Source of the DNA: an uncultured Porphyromonadaceae bacterium
GTDB taxonomy: Bacteria > Bacteroidota > Bacteroidia > Bacteroidales > Muribaculaceae
DNA: 64,000 nucleotides
Assembly (NCBI GenBank): GCA_947175265.1
Contig: CAMWMD010000009.1
Span: forward strand, 1-64,000
Direction of reading: 5' to 3'
In this document: piece after piece, positions 18,687 through 27,741 of the stretch
Layout: each line of letters opens with the position of its first letter
Numbering within the stretch: position 1 is the stretch's first letter
Translations under genes and position numbers: made by a program
Notes under the pieces: model-generated
Told to the model about the DNA's origin: nothing
Seen by the model: only the letters and a program-made list of their open reading frames with translations
Database searches by the model: none

Positions 18687-19385
18687 TTATCTACACAGTA
18701 GTATCGAAAGGATGAGGTAGAAGAGGATGAACCACATCAGCCCTGCCACTCCGAGGAAAACGCAGAACAATACGGCGGCAATCACGAGCAGAATCTGCGG
18801 ATAGTGGGTGCGGAGTGAGAATCCTTTTATTTTGAGTGAGAACATGCGCAGATTGGAGTTCATGAGCCAGCATTCGGCCAGGAGGATAGGTAGGAATATC
18901 CACCAAATCGAGAGCGAGGTCTGCCCCTGTATGAATTGCTGTGCGAAACCAATCCAGAATATTGCGTTAGCGGGAATGGGGAGCCCGATGAAAGTCGTGG
19001 CCTGTCGGGTGTCGATATTGAATCGAGCGAGCCTCACCGCACCGGCCACAGGTATTAGGAGGGCACACCAGGCACACCAGGGGTCGGTGCCGGCGTTGGA
19101 GAGGAGTTGATATACAATCATGGAGGGGGCGACACCGAAAGTGACGAGGTCACAGAGGGAGTCGAGTTCTTTCCCGAGTTCCGAGTACGCCCCTAAAGCG
19201 CGCGCGGCGAATCCGTCGAAGAAATCGGCCACCGCACCGATAGCAATGAAAATGAATGCCCACTGATATGCGGGTAGTCCCCAGAGGATGTCGGTTCCTT
19301 TCGCTGCGCATACAATAGCGAGGCAGCCTGCGAGGACGTTCACACAGGTTATGGAGTTCGGTATATTTCGGGTTATGAAATTCAT
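18687..19385 (-). CDS. pssA: CDP-diacylglycerol-serine O-phosphatidyltransferase
   Basis: A 232-aa integral membrane enzyme joining CDP-diacylglycerol and serine to make phosphatidylserine. The CDP-alcohol phosphotransferase motif is present near residues 54-79: an upstream Asp (ADFFDGFAAR), then GKELDSLCD. It has about six to eight membrane helices. It lies 11 bases after psd, giving the two consecutive steps to phosphatidylethanolamine in one operon. Confidence 0.94.
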   Translation of the reverse strand: MNFITRNIPNSITCVNVLAGCLAIVCAAKGTDILWGLPAYQWAFIFIAIGAVADFFDGFAARALGAYSELGKELDSLCDLVTFGVAPSMIVYQLLSNAGTDPWCAWCALLIPVAGAVRLARFNIDTRQATTFIGLPIPANAIFWIGFAQQFIQGQTSLSIWWIFLPILLAECWLMNSNLRMFSLKIKGFSLRTHYPQILLVIAAVLFCVFLGVAGLMWFILFYLILSILLCR

Positions 19386-19396
19386 TGTTTGTGTGA

Positions 19397-20059
19397 TTAG
19401 GATTTGAGACGGGCCACAGGTGTAATGCCCCCTTTGACGTTCTGCTTCATTTCTACAAGAATCTCAGTGTCTAAAGGGAGGTATAGGTCAACTCTGGAGC
19501 CGAATTTTATGAAGCCGAGGTGTCCGTCGATATTAGCCTCGTGCCCTTTTCGAGCATACGTCACGATTCGGCGGGCCATTGCGCCGGCAATCTGGCGGGC
19601 GGTGAGGCGTACACCCGAAGGGGTGACAATGCCGATGGTGCTTCGTTCGTTCTCCGAACTTGCCTTCGGGAGATAAGCCGAGAGGAAACGCCCTCTATGA
19701 TGGCGCACATATTCCACGGTACCGTCGACGGGATACCAGTTTGCGTGTACGTTAAGAGGCGACATGAACACGGATAGCATAATAGCCTCCCCCTTGATAT
19801 ATTCAGGCTCATATACCTTCTCGATAGCCACGATATGGCCGTCGACCGAACTTATCACCATGTCTTTGCGCGGACCGCGGTAATGGCGTTTCGGGCAACG
19901 GAAGAAATTGAATACGAAGAGGTAGACCACGAGGGATATGGCCGAGAAAATTATCGGTATGGTGTATGGAGGCATGAAGAGCCACACCGGAGCGTTGAGC
20001 GCGGCGAGCACAAGGAAGAGGAGAATAAGGATGTTGGTGCCTTCTCTATGAATCTTCAC
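19397..20059 (-). CDS. psd: Phosphatidylserine decarboxylase proenzyme (short, PSD-A type)
   Basis: A 220-aa pyruvoyl enzyme that decarboxylates phosphatidylserine to phosphatidylethanolamine. Two membrane helices lie in residues 8-50. The body has SVDGHIVAIEKV, SVFMSPLNVHANWYPVDG and the self-cleavage site in LGFIKFGSRVDLYLP, where the Gly-Ser bond splits into beta and alpha chains and Ser becomes pyruvoyl. The length suits the short soluble-like subfamily. First gene of the lipid operon, with a consensus promoter at 20148-20179. Confidence 0.95.
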   Translation of the reverse strand: MKIHREGTNILILLFLVLAALNAPVWLFMPPYTIPIIFSAISLVVYLFVFNFFRCPKRHYRGPRKDMVISSVDGHIVAIEKVYEPEYIKGEAIMLSVFMSPLNVHANWYPVDGTVEYVRHHRGRFLSAYLPKASSENERSTIGIVTPSGVRLTARQIAGAMARRIVTYARKGHEANIDGHLGFIKFGSRVDLYLPLDTEILVEMKQNVKGGITPVARLKS

Positions 20060-20147
20060 GATAAATGTTATTTCCGGTTGGCGAATTTTAAGGATGACAG
20101 GGGCGCGCGACGCACCTGAGCGCCCGCTGAATGGCCCATATCAGATG

Positions 20148-20179
20148 CAAATTTAGGGTTTTTCTCGCTATTTCGCAAA
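20148..20179 (-). promoter_or_regulatory. Promoter of the psd-pssA operon
   Basis: Minus strand TTTG (20179-20176), a 20-base spacer and TAAATTTG (20155-20148): a full consensus match. The predicted start near 20141 gives a leader of about 80 bases. The divergent lipid kinase may use a weaker TAACTTTA at 20187-20194. Confidence 0.75.
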
Positions 20180-20224
20180 TTTTTCGTAACTTTACCCACC
20201 TTTTTCACCCTCCATACTTAAGAT

Positions 20225-21193
20225 ATGAAAGAAAAGAAAGCAATGCTGGTGATTAATCCTGTGGCCGGGACACGGTCAAAGAAAGGGTTGGCGGATATGG
20301 TAGAGTCGCGTCTTGGTGAACACGGCATATCGGTGACGTCGGTAGAGACAGCGGGTAGCGGGGATGCGGGGGCCTTTGCCACGCAGGCTGCCGTAGAGGG
20401 CTACGACATGGTTATCTCCGCCGGGGGCGACGGCACAGTCAATGAGATTGCCGGCGCGCTCTCACACACTCAGACAGCCTTGGGAATTCTTCCGCTCGGC
20501 TCGGGCAACGGGCTTGCAAGGTCGCTGTGGATTCCCCAGGATGTGGGGGAGGCCCTCAAGATAATCACTGACGGACATATCCTGACTTCCGACCGCGGCA
20601 TTGCCGGCGACAATCCTTTCTACTGCACATTCGGCATAGGGTTTGATGCTGCCGTGAGCGAGAAATTCGCCCAGAACAAGCGGCGGGGGAGGATGACCTA
20701 CATAAAGAACGTCATACAGGAATTCATAAGTTACCAGAGCCAGCCGTATGCCATATCCATAGGGGGGCAGGTGCTCACGGAGAATGCTTTCCTTATCGCA
20801 GTATGCAATGCCCCTCAATATGGGAACAATGCCTACATAGCGCCTCAGGCCAAACTTGACGACGGGCTTCTCGACATAACGGTGATACACTCCGGCTCAC
20901 CCTTCACCACGATGCTTGTGGGGGTGGACCTTCTTGCAGGTTCGCTCGACAAGAATACCCACATTGACACTTTCAGGGTCAGTTCGGCCACCATCACGAG
21001 GCTTAAGGAGGGACCGGTACACGTAGACGGCGACCCCCTCACTATGGGAAAGAATGTGGAGGTGAGATGCGAGCCGGGGGCTCTGAAGATCTTCGCCCCC
21101 TCGTCGCCTGCTGAGTTCAAGCCGATAGTCTCCCCGCTGCGCTCCATGCTCAGCGACATACGCTACGACGTGCTCGCCAAGTTCAGACGCTGA
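20225..21193 (+). CDS. Diacylglycerol/sphingosine kinase family lipid kinase
   Basis: A 322-aa YegS/DAGK-type kinase that phosphorylates a lipid alcohol with ATP. Signs are LVINPVAGTRSKKG at the N-terminus, the nucleotide-binding SAGGDGTVNEIAGAL near residue 65, LGILPLGSGNGLARSL, and the C-terminal beta-sandwich with VHVDGDPL. Bacteroidales can make sphingolipids, so the substrate could be diacylglycerol or a sphingoid base; sequence alone does not decide. It is divergent from the phosphatidylserine operon, which supports a membrane-lipid role. Confidence 0.9.
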   Translation: MKEKKAMLVINPVAGTRSKKGLADMVESRLGEHGISVTSVETAGSGDAGAFATQAAVEGYDMVISAGGDGTVNEIAGALSHTQTALGILPLGSGNGLARSLWIPQDVGEALKIITDGHILTSDRGIAGDNPFYCTFGIGFDAAVSEKFAQNKRRGRMTYIKNVIQEFISYQSQPYAISIGGQVLTENAFLIAVCNAPQYGNNAYIAPQAKLDDGLLDITVIHSGSPFTTMLVGVDLLAGSLDKNTHIDTFRVSSATITRLKEGPVHVDGDPLTMGKNVEVRCEPGALKIFAPSSPAEFKPIVSPLRSMLSDIRYDVLAKFRR

Positions 21194-21202
21194 CGGCGCG
21201 GG

Positions 21203-22192
21203 TCAATCTCCCCAGCCGCCGAGCGACGACAGGTCGAGGATGATGCGGTCGGTGCGCGTCTCAGGGTCTTCCGGAAGGGCGGGAACGAAATCACCATTTA
21301 CGGTGGTGATGTAGTTGGGGCGGACCTGAATCTCCCCGCTGTTAATGTCGGTGGCGACAGGGTCAAGTTCGTCGGCCTCAACCGAGAATGACAGGTAACC
21401 CAGAGTCTGGGCCTTCCCGTTGTTGATGGAGGGGGTGGCGGCGAAAGTATAGAAATAGAAAAGTTCGTTGTCGGTATTCGCGGAGGGCGTAATCTCCCAG
21501 TTGCCACCCGGCACATCCCCCTGAGGATACCGGTAGATGGAGGAAGCGAAGCCGGAGGTCAGTTTATAGGAGAGGAGGGTGGAGAATCTGGTGATATTTA
21601 CCTTTGTGGGGGTCACGGGCATCGATGATTCATTTCCTACCAGCCTCACCTTCGCGACGATTCTCGGGAGGGCTACGGTCTCCCTCTTTTCCTCAGCCTC
21701 TTTCTTGACCACGATGTATTTACCGAAGCAATCGTAGTGGTCGTTGTTGATGAATTCCTTACCGAACTCCTTCATCTCGATGTCTTCATTTTGGGAGGTG
21801 TCGTAATAATGGTCAGGGTATTCACCGTTTTCGTCAGCCACAGTAGAGGAGGGTACGTAGTCGGCGAAAAGCGTTATGGTGTAGGTGCCTTCCTCCACCC
21901 CCTCGAAGACAAGCACAGTGGAAGATTCTCCTTCCAGCATCTGTTTCTTCTGCACGAACTGTATGTTTCCGGTTTCAGTATTCCCTTTGAAGAGACGGGC
22001 GGTGTAACGGAGTTTGTGCGTCGCGTCGGCACGTGTCTCCACCCTTGGCGCGGAGAGGGATAGTGAGATCACGTCAGGCTTATAATCAGTATCCCCCATA
22101 TTGTCCAGAAGTTCGGTAGATGTGCAACTTTGGCATATCGCCAAGGAGGCAATCATGGTCATGAGGCCATAGGTCTTGAATAAAGATGTCAT
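21203..22192 (-). CDS. Fimbrial-like surface lipoprotein (DUF6562/FimA-like)
   Basis: A 329-aa lipoprotein: a signal sequence with a lipobox around Cys20-Cys23 (LAICQSC) and two beta-rich domains. The features ADATHKLRYTARLFKG and VALPRIVAKVRLVG, with late strands ending TTVNGDFVPAL, recall the Bacteroidales FimA/Mfa-like and DUF6562 proteins. The start at 22192 is chosen because the signal peptide begins there; upstream codons overlap the preceding gene's end. Last gene of a four-gene operon. Pilin or adhesin role is inference. Confidence 0.68.
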   Translation of the reverse strand: MTSLFKTYGLMTMIASLAICQSCTSTELLDNMGDTDYKPDVISLSLSAPRVETRADATHKLRYTARLFKGNTETGNIQFVQKKQMLEGESSTVLVFEGVEEGTYTITLFADYVPSSTVADENGEYPDHYYDTSQNEDIEMKEFGKEFINNDHYDCFGKYIVVKKEAEEKRETVALPRIVAKVRLVGNESSMPVTPTKVNITRFSTLLSYKLTSGFASSIYRYPQGDVPGGNWEITPSANTDNELFYFYTFAATPSINNGKAQTLGYLSFSVEADELDPVATDINSGEIQVRPNYITTVNGDFVPALPEDPETRTDRIILDLSSLGGWGD

Positions 22193-22206
22193 ATTTATTA
22201 AAGTTA

Positions 22207-23205
22207 TTATTGTTTGTGGTCTATTATAATCTCCCCCTCCCATTCAAACTCCACCTTCAGCGGGCTTTCGAAGAAATTTGACAGGAACTCACCCCTGACG
22301 ACACAGGTACGGTCAGGCATCACAGGGATAGTGATTCCTTTTGTCCTTGCCACAATCTGGCGCGCCTTGTCATAAATGATGAGGTCGGCTGTCAGGTCCT
22401 CCCCCTCAGGGTCGGGGAACACCGGAATGTTGAGTATGACCGGTGAGGAGGTTTCGGTTATCAGCAGAGATGAAGCCACTTCATAACCGGAAGTATATGC
22501 CGCGGGATGTCCTGAGAAAATATTGTAAGTGCAACCCACGGGAGACGTGAACGCCAAGGTTGCCGTGTATGCGTCTGCCGAGAAGGCAGCCTCAGGGTAA
22601 TGGCGTAGGAAAACAGCGGCGTCAGTGGCCTCTATGCGTATCATTCCGATAGGAGGTGTGAGGGAGAGGGGTACGGTGACACTCCGCCCCGCACCTCTAA
22701 GGTCGATTTCCCTTGCGGTGCATGCGCATAGTGGAGGAGCGAGTTTGGCAGGGGTAGCCGTCACACCTTCTGTGAAGGGGAGTATGGAAATTGCCGATAG
22801 ATTGTCGGCATTATAGTGGAGAGGAGTCTCATTGACAGATTCGACAAGGTCGCACCAGACAGTCACTTCATGTTTACCCTGTTTGAGGAGTGCGGGGAGC
22901 GTGACGGTCACGTCTTGAATAGATCCTCCCGCAATCCTGTGTGTCGTCACGAAATTCACCTCATTTCTGTTCTCCCGGCTTACGGTTATCAGAAAACGGT
23001 ATAACCCTCCCGGGAGTTCCAAGGGGGTATTCGTCGGTTCCCCTACGTGAGAGAGGGAAATGTCGAGGGTTAGGGAAAGGGATGCTGTGACGAGAGTGGG
23101 ATCATCCGGCTCCCCTTTGGGATAGGTATGTATGCACCCTGTCTCCCCTGTAAGAAGGAGGATAGACAGGAGGTATATGATGAGTCTGCCGGTGAATTTT
23201 CTCAT
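22207..23205 (-). CDS. Fimbrial-like surface lipoprotein (FimB/Mfa2 or DUF6562-like)
   Basis: A 332-aa lipoprotein with signal peptide and lipobox (LLLTGETGC, Cys24). It is beta-rich, with an alpha-poor layout of two sandwich domains; the second begins around residue 190 (GRSVTVPLSLTPPIGMIRIEATD). The C-terminus (CVVRGEFLSNFF, VEFEWEGEIIID) matches the end seen in DUF6562-type proteins. It could be an anchor or minor subunit for the neighbouring lipoprotein. Spacing of 14 bases to that gene and 5 bases after the DUF3575 gene supports one transcript. Confidence 0.62.
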   Translation of the reverse strand: MRKFTGRLIIYLLSILLLTGETGCIHTYPKGEPDDPTLVTASLSLTLDISLSHVGEPTNTPLELPGGLYRFLITVSRENRNEVNFVTTHRIAGGSIQDVTVTLPALLKQGKHEVTVWCDLVESVNETPLHYNADNLSAISILPFTEGVTATPAKLAPPLCACTAREIDLRGAGRSVTVPLSLTPPIGMIRIEATDAAVFLRHYPEAAFSADAYTATLAFTSPVGCTYNIFSGHPAAYTSGYEVASSLLITETSSPVILNIPVFPDPEGEDLTADLIIYDKARQIVARTKGITIPVMPDRTCVVRGEFLSNFFESPLKVEFEWEGEIIIDHKQ

Positions 23206-23210
23206 GATTG

Positions 23211-23753
23211 TCAGAGGTCTATTATGTAGCCGATAGAGAGTGAGAATTTATCGATACCCCAATAGGAGGTGCGCCTCATATCGACCCTCGCCCCGTTTTC
23301 GGTGTTATAGAAACGGTCATATCGCATGGATGCGTAGCCTGCCCCTATGGAGACATCGGCAATCCAGTGGGAGGAGAGTTGGAAAACGTAGCCGTAAGAT
23401 AGGCCGGCACCTAATAGAGGACGCCCCACATCCTGATAACGGTAACTGTCGAAGCGGATGTTGAACCATGCTAATGAGCCATGTATCCCGATATAGTGGC
23501 CTGTAGGCTTCCTCCGGAAGCGGAAGCGAAGTTCGGGTTGTGAGGCGAATACCCTCAATGCCTTCTTCTCCCCGATAAACCAGGGGCACCAGTAGAGAGG
23601 GAGGGAAACGGAGAGGGAGGGGGAGAAATAGAGTTCAGGCTCGATATTCATCACCGTCATTCCCCAAGGAGGAATATTTGTCTTCACGGCCAACATGGGA
23701 GGGTCGGTAAGTGGAGGGAGAGCCAGCAGAGCCGCTATCAATATTGGATTCAT
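23211..23753 (-). CDS. DUF3575 family outer-membrane beta-barrel protein
   Basis: A 180-aa protein with a short signal sequence and alternating strands typical of a small barrel. AVKTNIPPWGMTVMNIEPELYF matches the KTN-start of DUF3575 proteins, and the final Leu after GYIIDL fits a barrel end. DUF3575 genes usually sit beside fimbrial (FimA/Mfa) lipoprotein genes in Bacteroidales, as here. It overlaps the upstream TPR gene by ATGA (23750-23753). Confidence 0.75.
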   Translation of the reverse strand: MNPILIAALLALPPLTDPPMLAVKTNIPPWGMTVMNIEPELYFSPSLSVSLPLYWCPWFIGEKKALRVFASQPELRFRFRRKPTGHYIGIHGSLAWFNIRFDSYRYQDVGRPLLGAGLSYGYVFQLSSHWIADVSIGAGYASMRYDRFYNTENGARVDMRRTSYWGIDKFSLSIGYIIDL

Positions 23754-24976
23754 GATTCTTTCCGAATGGAGGGGGATAGTTCAGCCTTTACGATTTTACC
23801 ATTATATATCTTTATGAGTAGGGATGTGCCGAGCGGGAGTTGGGGATCTATGCCGAAGCGGCGGGGCTGAAACCAGAAGTTACCCCCATTCTCATCAGTA
23901 ACCCGCCATGCAATCTCCGCATTTCCGAATTTATCGGTCTCCCCCTCTTTAGGCATCTTATGATACGTCTTCCGCACCTCCAGAGGAGTCAGTGCGTCAT
24001 AGATGAAGGAATCGGCGGAGGGTTCGGCCCTTCGGTAGGCATTCTCAGGGTCTTCGGGAGATGTGTTTTCAGGAATTGATTTGAAAATCCTATTGAATTC
24101 GGGTGAGAGGTGCCACCCGTTGAGCGAATACACCCGTTTTACCGTCAGCAATTCATGAAGGGCGAATTTGTGTATTCCGGCTCCAGCCCAAGCCTTTGCG
24201 AGAGCGATACGTATCTTCCCCTTGAACTGCTCAGGGCCTGGTGAGGACAAAGCCTTGAATAGGAGTGAGATATGGAGGCGGAGGTCTTCTCCGCTGTCAA
24301 TCAGGGTGGCGAGTCTGTACCAGAGGTAATGTTTGGTCGGGGCGAGGAGTACGGCCTTTTTGAGTGTGGCGATGGCATCGGCTTTGTTTTTCTCAATGAT
24401 ATGCACCATTCCCCTCTGATAAAGGATGTTGTGGCTGTCGGGAAAAGCGGCGAGTGCATCGTCGATAAGCCTGTTGAATCCCGGGGAGGGGGTAGTGGAG
24501 GTTTCCGTGAGTTCATCCACATAGTGAGTTATGAACTTCTCTACCGTTGAACCGAGTTGCTTCCCCTCATACTCCTTCCGACGCCAGTCGCCGGGGCGGA
24601 AGTTGGATATATCCCACAGTTCTGCGAATCGTATCAGTGAGAATCTGACCACATCCTCTTTACCACGGTTAAATGACAGTGTCCCGGCATCCTTATACAG
24701 TCTCAAGGCCTGTGTCAGTATCATGGAGTGGAGTTTGTGGGGTTTCGGCACATTCAGCCTGAGATAACGGGCAAGCATGGTCTTGCGGAGATGAATGGCG
24801 GAATCGGCCGCCTGATGCAGGGCATAATAGATAATCCATCCGAAAGCGTAATGGCTTTTCTCGGGGAGGGAATTATTGCCGGAGTACTGAATGACTTGAT
24901 TATATACCTCCAATGCTTTTCCGGCTTTGGCCAGGTCGACGCCCTCGGAGACATAGCGGGCTATTTGTTGGGTCAT
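23750..24976 (-). CDS. TPR-like protein with C-terminal small beta domain
   Basis: A 408-aa soluble protein of unknown function. Residues ~1-270 are helical with TPR-like repeats (e.g. NILYQRGMVHIIEKNKADAIATLKKAVLLAP, in two-helix units). The last ~75 residues (NGGNFWFQPRRFG, PLGTSLLIKIYNGKIVKAEL) look like a small OB or cold-shock-like barrel. The start at 24976 (MTQQIARYV) is preferred because the longer frame includes the promoter. First gene of the fimbrial-like operon and coupled to DUF3575, which is an odd partner for a cytoplasmic protein. Confidence 0.6.
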   Translation of the reverse strand: MTQQIARYVSEGVDLAKAGKALEVYNQVIQYSGNNSLPEKSHYAFGWIIYYALHQAADSAIHLRKTMLARYLRLNVPKPHKLHSMILTQALRLYKDAGTLSFNRGKEDVVRFSLIRFAELWDISNFRPGDWRRKEYEGKQLGSTVEKFITHYVDELTETSTTPSPGFNRLIDDALAAFPDSHNILYQRGMVHIIEKNKADAIATLKKAVLLAPTKHYLWYRLATLIDSGEDLRLHISLLFKALSSPGPEQFKGKIRIALAKAWAGAGIHKFALHELLTVKRVYSLNGWHLSPEFNRIFKSIPENTSPEDPENAYRRAEPSADSFIYDALTPLEVRKTYHKMPKEGETDKFGNAEIAWRVTDENGGNFWFQPRRFGIDPQLPLGTSLLIKIYNGKIVKAELSPSIRKES

Positions 24977-25038
24977 GACATTAGGTGAGTGGGGATGGCT
25001 GATTAAAGAAGTGGAGAGAAGGGAACCGCTCACAGGCA

Positions 25039-25069
25039 CAAAGTTATGAAAAAAACTGTTGGCGTGCAA
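25039..25069 (-). promoter_or_regulatory. Promoter of the TPR/DUF3575/lipoprotein operon
   Basis: Minus strand TTGC (25069-25066), a 19-base spacer and TAACTTTG (25046-25039). The predicted start near 25032 leaves a leader of about 55 bases to the start at 24976. Confidence 0.6.
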
Positions 25070-25110
25070 GAAAATGAGGTGAAAAAGTGAATGTTGCAAA
25101 ACGAGTCTCG

Positions 25111-25416
25111 CTATACGGGCTCATCAAGAGGGTTGCGCCGGCGATAACTTTTCGGTGAGCGTGAGGATGAACTCCCTTTCCTCTTTTTCCCCTTCCCTTG
25201 CAGAGAGTCTTTCCTAACTGTCGTTCCGGCCTTAGCCGAGTCTTGTGATTCCACTCCGGCTTTCACGTTGATTACGGTCATGGTTGGTTCTTGGTCGGCT
25301 GTCTTTATGCGAGAGCATTCGGATGTGATTATTCCGGAGGCCGTGATGAGTAAAGCCAACGCCGCGACAACGAGAATGCCGCGGCGTTCGGAGGCCGATA
25401 CAGGATGTCTTGCCAT
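25111..25416 (-). CDS. Small membrane-anchored basic protein of unknown function
   Basis: A 101-aa protein: a membrane helix (residues ~12-31), a polar middle and a very basic Ser/Lys/Arg-rich stretch (KGKKRKGSSSSRS) ending in RRRNPLDEPV. I do not recognise a family. It starts 3 bases after the tamL stop, so it is probably the last gene of the tamB-tamL operon and may be part of envelope assembly. Its reality rests on this spacing and on the coding-like hydrophobic/basic layout. Confidence 0.6.
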   Translation of the reverse strand: MARHPVSASERRGILVVAALALLITASGIITSECSRIKTADQEPTMTVINVKAGVESQDSAKAGTTVRKDSLQGKGKKRKGSSSSRSPKSYRRRNPLDEPV

Positions 25417-25419
25417 AAA

Positions 25420-27741
25420 TCAGAAAGGATAGCCTATCGCAAGGTGGAAAGCGAAAGCATCCTTAAACTTCACGTTGAAATAATGCGGAGTGCCGTTGTA
25501 GTAGGGTGTGTGAAGGCCGTATCCGAGGTCTCCGCGAATCACCATCATACCAATGTCCACACGTAGGCCAACTCCGGTGCCGAGGGCGATGTCGCGCAGG
25601 AAAGTATTTCCCTGGAGCAGACCTCCCGGACGGAGTGGGTCGTTCTTGAGGAGCCAGACGTTGCCGGCATCAATGAAGGCAGCCCCGTGGAGGATGCTGT
25701 AGATAGGGAAGCGGTATTCAGTGTTAAGTTCAAGTATGAAGGTACCTGTCTGGTCGAAATACCCGTCTTTCTCCGACTGGGGTGCGCGATATGAACCCGG
25801 GCCAAGCGAGCGCACCGTGAAAGCACGGATAGAGTTGGCACCACCGATGTAGAACTGTTCGGAATAGGGGACTTGCCGTGAGTTTCCGTAGGCGTGTTCG
25901 GCACCCACCATTACCCTTGAGACGAGCCACTGGTCGCTTCCCGGGATGAGACGGCGGTTGTAGACGAGTTGCACCTGGCCCTTTACGAACTGCGAGAAGG
26001 GGGTCCCGAAAAGACGTTTCTCCCCTTTTACGCCGCAGGCACGGTAGATAAGGTCGAAAATGTTGCCCGCCTCAGTGAATGAAGCCGTGAAATTGATGCC
26101 GTTGATGCGCTGCCTCTCCAGAAACTTGTCGAGTGTGTAGGTATACGACAACTGAGGTATATACTGGCTTTGGAAACTGAGGGCCACCGCCGGATTCTGC
26201 GCCATGATGGAATCGAAGTCATGGGTGGTGCTCATCAGTTTGGTATACGACAGTTTTATAGGGGTCAACTGATTCAGGGAGTGGCGAGACGCCCTCCATT
26301 CGTAGGATATGCCGGTATTGAACTCGGCAAGTTTGAAGTAATGGGGACGATTGAGGATACTTGCGCCCAAGGATATGGTGGTCCAGTTGAGTTCACGTTG
26401 TGTGCGCTTTATGAACTTAGGCGCGAGCATACGCGGGAAAGCAAGTGTGGCTGTGAGGCCAAACTCGTAACTGTTGAACACGCTACCGCGGTTCTTACCC
26501 GTCTGCCATTCGTATTCGGCATCAAGTTCGAGGCTTAATCTCTCGCCGCCGCCGAACACGTTGTTGTGTGAGAGTCCGAGTATTAGACCGGGACCGATAT
26601 AACTGTTTGATTTGGATGTGGCGTTCACCTCGATTGAAGCCTCGATAGGGTTCTCAAACTGGCAGGTGGTATAGACGTCGAGCAAGGCGTGTCCGGCCGT
26701 AGTGTCGACCGGGACAGGCTGAATCTGTATGTTGCCGAAAATGCCGAGACGCGCGAGGCGGGTCTGCGTGCGGTCCATATCGCGCACGGAGAATAGTTTC
26801 CCTTTCCTGAAAGTTATGCAGGAGGGGATAAGGTTCTTTCTCAGGCGTGCGGGCCTCATGACAATCACTTCCCCACGGTTTGTGCTTATCGTATCGGGCA
26901 CTCCCGGGTTGCGCTTGCTCTTCCGCAGCACGGTGGTATAGATATTGCCGACGCGATATTGCTGGCGCGCCATGGAGGGCATGTTGTCGGCTATGTCGAG
27001 TTTAATGGCGATGCTTCCGGGAGTGATCAGGGAGTCGGCGAGAAACTCGATATAGTCAGGACGGAAATAATAATAACCCCTGTTGCGCATCACATTGGCA
27101 ATCCTGATTCTTTCGGCTTCCAGGGAGTCGACGCAGAAGATCTCACCTTTCTTCAGGTAATGGCTCTTGCGCGCTATGGAATCGACGAAACGCGACATAT
27201 TGTCTTTCCCGCCAAGATATATTATGGAATCGAAACGGTATGGTTCGGAAAGATTCACCTTATAGTCGATTGCCGCCTTTTTGGGATTACGTTTGTCGTA
27301 AACCACGTCGTAAGCCACGCTCGAGCCGAAATAGCCGTTGTTGTCAAGAATCTGCTCCATAAGTTTCGTACGCATCTCGGCGCGCACATCGCTTATGAGC
27401 ACCGGCTGCTTCACCAGTTTCTTGTAGAGCCAGCCTCCGATACCTTTTGTGGAATCGTTCCAGTTGTTGTAGACCCATAGGCCGACCGGAATCTTTATGA
27501 AGGAAGCGAAGATATAGTTGTTGGGATCGCAGTCTACGGCATGGTTTATCTCGGTCATGAGTTCTCCGGGCACTTTTGTGCCCTTAGGCTTAATGACCTC
27601 CATTTTGCCGACACCGGTATATCGGGTCTCCCCCTCAGGAATGCGGCGTGTGGTGGAGCAAGAAGACATTACCAATGCCGTCAGGATACAAATGAATCCT
27701 GCCGAGAGGGAAATATGACGTATGACACGGTTTCTCATCAT
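25420..27741 (-). CDS. BamA/TamA-family outer membrane assembly lipoprotein (TamL-like)
   Basis: A 773-aa Omp85 protein. It starts with a signal peptide and lipobox (ALVMSSC, Cys28), the mark of the Bacteroidetes TamL type rather than classic TamA. POTRA-like domains occupy residues ~35-370 and a 16-stranded barrel the rest (RAFTVRSLGPGSYRAP is the conserved L6 region). The C-terminus ends in FHLAIGYPF, with terminal Phe. It should work with TamB to insert or move outer-membrane material. Its start overlaps the tamB stop by 4 bases. Confidence 0.9.
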   Translation of the reverse strand: MMRNRVIRHISLSAGFICILTALVMSSCSTTRRIPEGETRYTGVGKMEVIKPKGTKVPGELMTEINHAVDCDPNNYIFASFIKIPVGLWVYNNWNDSTKGIGGWLYKKLVKQPVLISDVRAEMRTKLMEQILDNNGYFGSSVAYDVVYDKRNPKKAAIDYKVNLSEPYRFDSIIYLGGKDNMSRFVDSIARKSHYLKKGEIFCVDSLEAERIRIANVMRNRGYYYFRPDYIEFLADSLITPGSIAIKLDIADNMPSMARQQYRVGNIYTTVLRKSKRNPGVPDTISTNRGEVIVMRPARLRKNLIPSCITFRKGKLFSVRDMDRTQTRLARLGIFGNIQIQPVPVDTTAGHALLDVYTTCQFENPIEASIEVNATSKSNSYIGPGLILGLSHNNVFGGGERLSLELDAEYEWQTGKNRGSVFNSYEFGLTATLAFPRMLAPKFIKRTQRELNWTTISLGASILNRPHYFKLAEFNTGISYEWRASRHSLNQLTPIKLSYTKLMSTTHDFDSIMAQNPAVALSFQSQYIPQLSYTYTLDKFLERQRINGINFTASFTEAGNIFDLIYRACGVKGEKRLFGTPFSQFVKGQVQLVYNRRLIPGSDQWLVSRVMVGAEHAYGNSRQVPYSEQFYIGGANSIRAFTVRSLGPGSYRAPQSEKDGYFDQTGTFILELNTEYRFPIYSILHGAAFIDAGNVWLLKNDPLRPGGLLQGNTFLRDIALGTGVGLRVDIGMMVIRGDLGYGLHTPYYNGTPHYFNVKFKDAFAFHLAIGYPF

